A DNA stretch of 44,369 nt from Acidobacterium sp. (GTDB lineage: Bacteria; Acidobacteriota; Vicinamibacteria; Vicinamibacterales; UBA2999), in NCBI GenBank assembly GCA_002737365.1, contig NSIL01000022.1, forward strand, positions 1-44,369. The letters run 5' to 3'. The notes under the pieces were generated by a model that was not told where the DNA came from, searched no databases, and saw nothing but the letters and a program-made list of their open reading frames with translations. Both the position numbers and the translations under genes were made by a program. How positions within the stretch are numbered: position 1 is the first letter of the stretch; each line of letters starts with the position of its first letter. Positions 8,138-15,868 of the stretch are shown piece after piece.

Positions 8138-9805
8138 CTAGCGCGGCCAGCCGACGATTTCAAACAGCCAGACGTCGCCGGTCTTGTCGATCGGCCTGAG
8201 GTAGTTCGCAAACGCCTCAATCTTGCCGAGCACTTCTTCGTGGGAGGGACCGGCATAGCGATCCAGATGGAACACCACGTAACGGGCGCCGAGCCCCTTG
8301 AGCACGTCGAAGGACTCCAGCGTGGGGAAGCCGCGCAGAATCAAGCTGTTGTCGCGGAAGTCCTGCGGAATGTGATCGCTGTAGCCGTTGATGAGCGGCT
8401 GCCAGTGCGCCGTGGACGCCAGCATGTACTCGGCGTGGCCATGGTAATTGAGGTTGTTCGCCCAGTACGGGAAGACGGCGACCGGTGCCACCGGCAGGCG
8501 CGCCAGTGCCTGATACGCCGAGGGGGTGGGCGGCGCTTCGCGCAGGCCAATTGGCGCCTGTGCCAGGTCGGCCAGCGCAAGCACCATCAGCCCTGCCACC
8601 AACCAGGTGGCATTCCGCCACCGCTCAAGTAGCCGGGCCATGGCGATCGACGCCAGCACAGTGAGGCACAGCGTGACCACGATGCCGGTGCGGCCGGGCG
8701 CGCGCAGGAACGAAAATACCGGCACGGTGGCGTACAGCACCGAATACAAACCGGCTTTCGGACCAAAGGTGATCCAGAACGACACCAGGCCCGTGATGAT
8801 GTACGACAGCACGACGCCACGATCGAGGCGCGAGTCAGTTGATGAAGGCTCGTGGCCAGTTCTGGCCGCGGTCAGCTGCCAGCCGATGAAGGCGCCGGCC
8901 AGCCCGAGCACCAGTGCCACGACACCGGGGAACAACACCTCGCTGCGACTGGGGTCGAGTGCCCAGCGATGCGCCCAGGCTCCCGATGCCGTCCAGGCCA
9001 CAAGATTCGCCGAATAGGTCTGAGCGCCCGCGAGCGTGCGCGCAAATCCCGTCTCGCGCTGCAAGGCGATGTAGGGCAGGAAGAACGGGACCGTGAGTCC
9101 AATCGAGACGACGGCTGCGCCACCGATGGCCGCCCAATATCGCCACTCGCGCCATCGGCCACGGGTGATGGCGATCACGATGCTGCTGATGCCCACCGCC
9201 ATGCCGCCGAAGATGCCGTAGTAGGCACACGCGAGACCCTGGAACCACAGGATGGCGCCGAGAGCCACGGTGCGGCCCACGGTGGTGCGATCCACCAATC
9301 GATGAAACGCCAGCATGCAGAACGGCAGGCCGCCGACCAGCAGCAACTGGATGTGGGCGAATCGCACAAACACGAACGGGCAAAACGCGAACAGCACCGC
9401 CGCCACCATGGCCGCCTGGCGGCTGCCCGTCAAGTAGCGGCACAAGTAGTAGGCGCCGGCAAACGACACCACGAACGAGACCAGCAGAACGAAGTTGTGG
9501 GTGGCGTACGGGTTCTTGGTGAGCAACCACACGGGCACGCCCACCACGCCGGCGGCGATGTTCGCTTCGGAATACGCCAGCGCGTCCTGGTGCGGATAGA
9601 AGATGTTGGCGCGGAACAGGTGCAGCGGATCGGTGGTCAGCGCGTGCGCCACCCATGACACGACCCAGATACTCCAGCGGCCATCGTTGTTGTCGACGCG
9701 ACCGACGTGATCGAAGCCGACGATGAGCGGATAGGTCATCAGGATGACGAGGAGCACGGCGCCCAGCAGCACCATGACCAGCTCGCGAGAGCCTCGAAAG
9801 CGCAT
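8138..9805 (-). CDS. Large multi-pass membrane protein, GT-C/YfhO-like
   Basis: This 555-residue protein has about ten to twelve hydrophobic helices and a C-terminal soluble part of about 110 residues. A short N-terminal helix is followed by a loop with DNNDGRWSIWVVSWVAHAL, then NIFYPHQDALAYSE. Acidic residues in that first external loop and the overall layout recall GT-C glycosyltransferases or YfhO-like proteins. The tail (SFDVLKGLGARYVVFHLDRY) resembles the end domain of such proteins. I cannot name the family with certainty. It is divergent from a SAM methyltransferase across a 44-bp gap, so a joint role in glycan or lipid modification is possible but only inferred. Confidence 0.6.
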   Translation of the reverse strand: MRFRGSRELVMVLLGAVLLVILMTYPLIVGFDHVGRVDNNDGRWSIWVVSWVAHALTTDPLHLFRANIFYPHQDALAYSEANIAAGVVGVPVWLLTKNPYATHNFVLLVSFVVSFAGAYYLCRYLTGSRQAAMVAAVLFAFCPFVFVRFAHIQLLLVGGLPFCMLAFHRLVDRTTVGRTVALGAILWFQGLACAYYGIFGGMAVGISSIVIAITRGRWREWRYWAAIGGAAVVSIGLTVPFFLPYIALQRETGFARTLAGAQTYSANLVAWTASGAWAHRWALDPSRSEVLFPGVVALVLGLAGAFIGWQLTAARTGHEPSSTDSRLDRGVVLSYIITGLVSFWITFGPKAGLYSVLYATVPVFSFLRAPGRTGIVVTLCLTVLASIAMARLLERWRNATWLVAGLMVLALADLAQAPIGLREAPPTPSAYQALARLPVAPVAVFPYWANNLNYHGHAEYMLASTAHWQPLINGYSDHIPQDFRDNSLILRGFPTLESFDVLKGLGARYVVFHLDRYAGPSHEEVLGKIEAFANYLRPIDKTGDVWLFEIVGWPR

Positions 9806-9837
9806 CAGATCGGTATGGTAACATGCTGATTCACCTG

Positions 9838-9843
9838 TAGTTA
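9838..9843 (+). promoter_or_regulatory. Candidate -10 box for methyltransferase gene
   Basis: TAGTTA preceded by TG ends exactly six bases before the GTG start at 9850. If used, transcription would begin at or next to the start codon, giving a leaderless mRNA. The hexamer is a weak match at its last base, and no clear -35 is seen. Confidence 0.3.
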
Positions 9844-9849
9844 CCTGCC

Positions 9850-10605
9850 GTGAATCGCTTACTTGAACTGACCTATCGCGCTGAACAATCGCACTTCTGG
9901 TTTCGTGGCTTCCGGCAGTACATGTCGCCGGCGATTGCGCGGGCCACGGCGGGGGTGACCGCGCCGCGCATTCTCGACTGCGGCTGCGGCACCGGCTCCA
10001 ATCTCGACATGCTGCGGCCGTACGGGCGCGCGGTCGGGTTTGATCTCACCAGCATCGGCCCGGCGTTCGCCCGTGAGCACGGGCACCAGGTGGCCCAGGC
10101 AAGCATTGCGCAGATCCCATTTGTGACGGCTGCCTTCGACCTGGTGACCTCGTTCGATGTCTTCCAGTGCCTGCCGGACGCGGTCGAGCGCGATGCCATC
10201 GCCGAGATGTCGCGCGTGCTCAAGCCGGGTGGCTGGCTGTTACTGCACGTCGCGGCCCTGGCGATGCTGCACGGCCGGCACTCCGTGCTATCCGCGGAAG
10301 TGCGCCGTTACACGCCATCGCGCCTGCGCGCGATTGTCGAGCGTGGCGGATTCCGCATCGAGCGTCTGACGTTCGATCACGCCAGCCTGTTGCCGATCAT
10401 GCTGCCGGTCCGCCTGTGGCATCGGTGGTCGGCGGCGAACGGGGAAGTGGCGGCGGGCGAAGGGGAGATCACGGTGCCGGCGGCGCCGATCAACGCCGCC
10501 TTGACGGCGCTGGTGTCGCTCGAAGCGCTCGCCCTGCGGGCCGTCAACATGCCGGTCGGCGGCTCGCTGATGTGCCTGGCCCGCAAGCCGGGATCATCCG
10601 GCTGA
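9850..10605 (+). CDS. Class I SAM-dependent methyltransferase
   Basis: This 251-residue cytosolic protein has a standard Rossmann methyltransferase core: motif I in ILDCGCGTGSNLDML, an acidic motif II region (AVGFDLTSIGPA), DLVTSFDVFQCLPD and LKPGGWLLLHVAA. The opening YRAEQSHFWFRGFRQYM matches the SAM-methyltransferase group often found with sugar-lipid and polysaccharide genes. The substrate is not predictable. GTG at 9850 is the start. The last codons and the TGA stop are supplied by a palindromic repeat (10596-10613), so the C-terminal end (GSSG) may be of repeat origin. It is divergent from the membrane protein at 8138-9805. Confidence 0.85.
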   Translation: MNRLLELTYRAEQSHFWFRGFRQYMSPAIARATAGVTAPRILDCGCGTGSNLDMLRPYGRAVGFDLTSIGPAFAREHGHQVAQASIAQIPFVTAAFDLVTSFDVFQCLPDAVERDAIAEMSRVLKPGGWLLLHVAALAMLHGRHSVLSAEVRRYTPSRLRAIVERGGFRIERLTFDHASLLPIMLPVRLWHRWSAANGEVAAGEGEITVPAAPINAALTALVSLEALALRAVNMPVGGSLMCLARKPGSSG

Positions 10606-10622
10606 AGCCGGATACTACATTC
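10596..10622 (+). repeat. REP-like palindrome, copy 1
   Basis: The palindrome ATCCGGCT-GA-AGCCGGAT is followed by ACTACATTC. A second copy at 19500-19526 matches 24 of 27 bases, including the non-palindromic tail ACATTC. The stop codon of the methyltransferase gene (10603-10605) sits in the loop of the hairpin. Conservation beyond the stem marks it as a dispersed repeat and not a chance hairpin. Confidence 0.7.
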
Positions 10623-10630
10623 GATGTGGC

Positions 10631-10648
10631 GTCCGCCTGCTGGCGGAC
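10631..10648 (-). repeat. GC-rich hairpin between convergent genes
   Basis: A perfect 7-bp stem GTCCGCC / GGCGGAC with a 4-nt loop lies directly beside the stop codon of the outer-membrane gene (10649-10651). No T tract follows on either strand, so it is not a typical intrinsic terminator. It may protect the 3' end or be a repeat element like its neighbour at 10596. Confidence 0.5.
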
Positions 10649-11478
10649 CTAATACCGAATGACAGACCCGAAGTAGATGCCCGCGAATTCTAGGTTGGCG
10701 CCGTCGCGGGTGGCTTCGTAGAGAATGTCGACCTTGCGGTAGCCGAGTTGCGCGCCGACATAGCGGTTGAAATTGTAGGTCGCGTTGAAGTCGTAGTCAG
10801 TGTAGCTGCCGCGTCCCTCGAGCTGTGTGGCCAGGCTTTCGGGCATCCGGAAGAATGAAATCTCACCGTTGATGGCCAGATTCCGCTGAGGATAGGCCCG
10901 AGCCACGAAACCCAGCGTCGGAATGGGCGCGGTCGCCCTGGTGAATTCAATACCGATTGGGCTTCGCAACTCGACATCGACATTGGTGTACTTCAGGTCA
11001 ACCAGCACGCCGATGAAGCCCTTCGACCGGTAGATGAAATCGTATTCGTAGCCGACGCGGTAGGTGTCGAAGTTGGCGGTCGTCTGCACCGGCAAGCCGA
11101 GGTTGAAGGTCTGGCCGTTGAACACGAACGAACGCCTGACCGTCGCGTCAGCCTCGTATTGAATCGGCAAGCGTTCGAAGCGCAGGCGATGTTTCTTGCC
11201 TGGACGCAGCACCACGTTGATCTTGCCCAGTCTCTTCTGCTCGATGCCGAGGTCCTGGATCAGGTCCACGTCGCTGCCGAGAATATCCAGCGACTCCGAG
11301 TTCACAATCAGCGTCGGGGATGGGTCCCACCAGCCGTAGGCCAACTCAATGCGATACTGCTCGCCGACCGGCTCGGTTTGCGGACGCCGGTACTGCGCTC
11401 GGGCCTCTGACGCCGACCCCAGGCATACCAGCGCGGCCAGACCGAACCACACCGACAACCGGCAGGCAGACATTCGTA

Positions 11479-11482
<4 letters not shown>
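10649..11482 (-). CDS. Predicted outer-membrane beta-barrel protein
   Basis: This 277-residue protein is unrecognised at family level. It starts with a signal peptide (basic start, then VWFGLAALVCLGSASEARA, with cleavage probably after ARA before QYRRPQ). The rest has alternating hydrophobic and aromatic strands with many Tyr, Phe, Asn and Gly, such as ANFDTYRVGYEYDFIYR and the closing GIYFGSVIRY. The aromatic C-terminus resembles a barrel-assembly signal. It would be a porin-like or structural outer-membrane barrel of about 10-12 strands. The ATG at 11482 overlaps the stop of cstA (ATGA), so it is translationally coupled to an inner-membrane transporter, an unusual pairing. Confidence 0.7.
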
Positions 11483-13317
<1,835 letters not shown>

Positions 13318-13340
13318 GGGGCGAGATGATATCAGCCCTT

Positions 13341-13359
13341 CGACTCGGCATGCGAGTCG
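13341..13359. repeat. Short palindrome upstream of cstA
   Basis: A perfect 7-bp inverted repeat (CGACTCG / CGAGTCG, loop GCATG) lies 24 bp before the cstA start. Its position would suit an operator or a 5' leader hairpin, but nothing else identifies it. Confidence 0.35.
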
Positions 13360-13416
13360 CAATTGACTCGCCCGCCTCGCGCTCAGGGCAGGCCCTTCGA
13401 CCGGCCGTGCCAGCAG

Positions 13417-13436
13417 GGCGGGACTTTAGTCCTGCC
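13417..13436. repeat. Palindrome after the 3D-domain gene
   Basis: A 9-bp stem, GGCGGGACT / AGTCCTGCC with one G-T pair, surrounds a TT loop just beyond the stop of the 3D-domain gene. No T run follows on the minus strand. The CTAAAG core seen on the minus strand resembles the loop of the REP-like copy at 19500. Confidence 0.45.
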
Positions 13437-14020
13437 TAACCGTCCTGGCGAGTGGCGTCAGAGGACGGCAGGGTCGCCGGCGCCGGGGGCGCGGGACCGG
13501 CGGCGGGAGCCACCGGCCGTTTTGTGTCGGCCTGGCGTTTGCGGAACAGTGAATCGACCATGCCGGGGATGCTGTTCTGCGGGTTCCAGCCCAGGCGCAG
13601 GACGGTCAATCGAATCGGCCGCCGGCCAAAGACCAGCGCTTCCTTGCAGCTCCACAGGTAGAGGTCGACGGTGCGGCCACGAACCGCGGGGCCGGTATCC
13701 ATCACCGTCCACACACCGTTGTATCGAGGATTGGGCGTCTCGAGCCGGACCACGCTGCCCACGGGGAGCACGGCCGGGTCGGCGGCGGCCACGCCAGTAC
13801 GCACGCCGACGCCCGACGCGGTCGTCTCGCCCTTGCAGTAGGCCGTTGCGGTGAACTGCAGCCGGGAACCGGCCTGCGGCAAGATGGTCGCCTCGACCAG
13901 CGACGCCTCGTTGGCCGACGTTCTGGAGTCGCGCGCCGTGATCTGGTACAGCAACACGAATCCCGCCACGACCAGGAGGGTCGCGAACGCCTTGCGCCAA
14001 TTTGAGTCAGCGATTTTCAA
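13436..14020 (-). CDS. 3D-domain (DPBB) periplasmic protein
   Basis: This 194-residue membrane-anchored or secreted protein has a hydrophobic N-terminal segment (ATLLVVAGFVLLYQIT). A 3D domain of about 90 residues follows: FTATAYCKGETTASGVG, then the three conserved aspartates in AAADPAVLPVG, WTVMDTGP and RTVDLYL. This double-psi barrel fold also forms the core of MltA-type lytic transglycosylases and YuiC-like muralytic enzymes, so a cell-wall role is likely but unproven. The C-terminus is a Pro/Ala tail, probably disordered. The start is TTG at 14020, overlapping the thiL stop (TTGA), so it is coupled to thiL. Confidence 0.8.
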   Translation of the reverse strand: MKIADSNWRKAFATLLVVAGFVLLYQITARDSRTSANEASLVEATILPQAGSRLQFTATAYCKGETTASGVGVRTGVAAADPAVLPVGSVVRLETPNPRYNGVWTVMDTGPAVRGRTVDLYLWSCKEALVFGRRPIRLTVLRLGWNPQNSIPGMVDSLFRKRQADTKRPVAPAAGPAPPAPATLPSSDATRQDG

Positions 14021-15018
14021 GGGCGATTCTCAAAGTGTTCGTATCCCGGTGGCAACGCTTCGTCCCGGCCGTCGCGTTCCACCACCAACTCGCTCGGGTC
14101 CTTCAGCCAGACGCCAATCCGCGTCATCACCGGGTTCGCCACGTGCCGCCGGACGTGGCGCAGCCGCCCGCCCTTCTTGGGGACGGCAAACAGCAGCTCA
14201 TAGTCCTCGCCGCCGGTGACCGCCGCCATCACCGGATCAACCCCGCGCGCCTGCCACCAGGCGGCGGCGCCCGGTTCGGTCGGGAGGGCACTGGCGTCGA
14301 TTCGCGCGCCGCACCCGCTCGCCGCGCCGATCTGCCGGATTCCATCAGCGAGGCCGTCGCTCAAATCGATCGCCGCCCTGGCCGCACGACCACGGCCCAT
14401 TGCGACACCGAGACGGACACGCGCCTCAGGCGTTCTCTGCTTCGCAATGCAGACGGGATCGGGGATCCGGGATCCGGGATCCGAAAGCATCTCCAGGCCT
14501 GCCCTGGCGCCGCCGATCGTGCCGCTGATCCAGATCTCGTCGCCAGCGACCGCACCACTGCGCGTCAGCCACTTTCGCGACGCGACCGAGCCGCCGACCG
14601 TGACATCCACAACCAAAGGTCCCGTCGTGCGCGTAATGTTGCCGCCCACCACCGACACCCCGTACCGAACGGCCAACGTCGTCAGGCCATCCACCAATTC
14701 TTCGACGTCGGACACCGGCCAACCAGCCGGCAGCACCAGCGACAGCAGCGCCCATTGGGGCGTCGCCGCCATGGCCGCCAGGTCGCTCAAGTTCACAGCA
14801 AGCGCCTTGTGGCCAATGTCGGCCGGCGCAAAGTGGGCGCGGGAAAAGTGCACCCCCTCGACCACAGCGTCGGTGGTGACCACCAGGCGTTCGTTCCGAA
14901 CCGGCGCCAGCACGGCCGCGTCATCACCCGGCCCGACCAGCACCTGGGCCGATGGGCGGGGCAGACGTGCCAGCAGGCGCCCCAGAAGGGCGTGCTCGCC
15001 CAGGTCTGAAACGGTCAA
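14017..15018 (-). CDS. thiL: Thiamine-monophosphate kinase
   Basis: ThiL phosphorylates thiamine monophosphate to thiamine pyrophosphate with ATP. The 333-residue product has the family signatures: SDLGEHALLGRLL at the start, VGPGDDAAVL, VVTTDAVVEGVHFSR, the KALAVNLSDLAAMAA block, VVGGNITRT, AAIDLSDGLADGIRQI and TGGEDYELLFAVP. A longer frame to 15138 exists, but it runs through the 6S RNA gene. The TTG at 15018 gives the expected N-terminus and has GGGAAA upstream. Inside the gene an in-frame tandem heptad repeat (14455-14482) adds a DPGSRIPDP insertion to the middle of the protein. It is coupled to the 3D-domain gene downstream. Confidence 0.92.
   Translation of the reverse strand: MTVSDLGEHALLGRLLARLPRPSAQVLVGPGDDAAVLAPVRNERLVVTTDAVVEGVHFSRAHFAPADIGHKALAVNLSDLAAMAATPQWALLSLVLPAGWPVSDVEELVDGLTTLAVRYGVSVVGGNITRTTGPLVVDVTVGGSVASRKWLTRSGAVAGDEIWISGTIGGARAGLEMLSDPGSRIPDPVCIAKQRTPEARVRLGVAMGRGRAARAAIDLSDGLADGIRQIGAASGCGARIDASALPTEPGAAAWWQARGVDPVMAAVTGGEDYELLFAVPKKGGRLRHVRRHVANPVMTRIGVWLKDPSELVVERDGRDEALPPGYEHFENRP
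14455..14482 (+). repeat. Heptanucleotide tandem repeat inside thiL
   Basis: Four consecutive 7-mers, GGGATCG then GGGATCC three times, lie in the thiL coding region and encode the SDPGSRIPDP stretch on the minus strand. ThiL proteins usually have a short linker here, so the repeat seems to have expanded or inserted without breaking the frame. Confidence 0.75.
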
Positions 15019-15027
15019 AAATTTCCC

Positions 15028-15194
15028 GCTTTGCCGTGTGGGGAGGATTGCTGAACCTGCATAGCAGGTGGAGTCGCTGTAGTAACCACGTTTTAGGCTT
15101 CCTCTCCGCGGAGGCATGCACACCACATGGCTTCGCAACTCGCTTGGTTAAAACATCGGCTCAGACAAGCCTCCGAAACCATCACGAGCAAAGC
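15028..15194 (-). ncRNA. ssrS: 6S RNA
   Basis: 6S RNA binds housekeeping RNA polymerase by mimicking an open promoter. Two blocks match my memory of the E. coli RNA closely: CTGAGCCGAT (minus strand, 15164-15155) and GAAGCCTAAAAC (15101-15090). Closing helices can be traced: GCTTTGC with GCAAAGC (15194-15188 / 15034-15028), CGTG with CACG, GGAGG with CCTCC (15174-15170 / 15046-15042), and CTGAGCC with GGTTCAG. The length of about 167 nt fits the class. It lies downstream of zapA, the classical 6S locus. A short T run (ATTTTT) after the terminal helix overlaps the thiL start, so transcript ends are approximate. Confidence 0.87.
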
Positions 15195-15240
15195 AGGAGA
15201 GTGGATCTTAGGCTTCCCAGACCTCGCGGTCAAGCAAGCC

Positions 15241-15537
15241 CTACTTGGCGAGGGCTAGGGCCTGGTCGACGATTTTCTCGAGCTCTTCGGCCCGGGCCGC
15301 GAGGCTGCCGGAGCTGCTCGTCAGCGAAGTCCGGGTCCGGAAAAACTCATCGGTGATGTTCAGCGCCGCCAGCACGGCCAGCCCGACGGCATCGCTCGAG
15401 GGCGAGGTCTTGGCGGCCAGCTCCATCCGCGATTCCACAAACGTCGCCAGTTGCTCGACATACCGCGGGTCGAGCGCGGTCTTGATCGGGTACTTCTGCC
15501 CGTAGACCTCGACGTGGACGACGACTGGTTCGGCCAT
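15241..15537 (-). CDS. zapA: Cell division protein ZapA
   Basis: This 98-residue protein binds FtsZ filaments and promotes Z-ring bundling. The N-terminal VVVHVEVYGQKYPIKT is the ZapA beta-hairpin/globular part, followed by DPRYVEQLATFVESRM. The second half is the long helix (AVLAALNITDEFF, then AARAEELEKIVDQALALA) that forms the antiparallel coiled-coil tetramer. Length is normal. It lies 23 nt after a ZapB-like coiled-coil gene and 46 nt before the 6S RNA, a conserved arrangement. Confidence 0.92.
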   Translation of the reverse strand: MAEPVVVHVEVYGQKYPIKTALDPRYVEQLATFVESRMELAAKTSPSSDAVGLAVLAALNITDEFFRTRTSLTSSSGSLAARAEELEKIVDQALALAK

Positions 15538-15560
15538 GGACGGTTTCGTGACTGACCGGG

Positions 15561-15836
15561 TCAGAGGTTCAGGCCGTCGAGCTGCTGCAGCATCTCGGTG
15601 ACCCGGCTTTTGATGAGTTCGCGCTCTTCTCGCAGGGTCGAGACCTCGGCGCCCGCGTTTTCGGCCGATGCGATCCGGCCTTTGAGGGCTTCGATCTCAC
15701 CCTTCAGCTTGCCGTTCTCTTCACCGGTCCGCGCCTGCTCGGCCTTGATGCGAACGATGGTGTTGACCAGCAGCTTGATCTTCTCTTCGAGGCGGTCGAT
15801 TGATTCCAGCCCCGGGGTCGTCGTCTTGGTCGCCAT
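15561..15836 (-). CDS. ZapB-like coiled-coil protein
   Basis: This 91-residue protein is nearly one continuous coiled coil: SIDRLEEKIKLLVNTIVRIK, then ENGKLKGEIEALKGRI and TLREERELIKSRVTEMLQQL. The sequence pattern, short length, ending with a hydrophobic residue (DGLNL), and position just before zapA suggest the ZapB-like partner that links the Z-ring with other division factors. Coiled coils are poor for homology, so the name rests mainly on context. Confidence 0.7.
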   Translation of the reverse strand: MATKTTTPGLESIDRLEEKIKLLVNTIVRIKAEQARTGEENGKLKGEIEALKGRIASAENAGAEVSTLREERELIKSRVTEMLQQLDGLNL

Positions 15837-15868
15837 GTAGAAAGAACCTCTCCAGAACCTGTCTGAAC

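Noticed and set aside
10596-10648. Bidirectional terminator between convergent genes
   Set aside because: Two strong hairpins are present but neither has a T run; the first is clearly a copy of a dispersed repeat found again at 19500. Transcript-end function remains possible but is not shown.
15019-15138. Extended N-terminus of ThiL from an ATG at 15138
   Set aside because: The added 40 residues would be encoded by 6S RNA sequence and do not resemble ThiL; TTG 15018 matches the family start.
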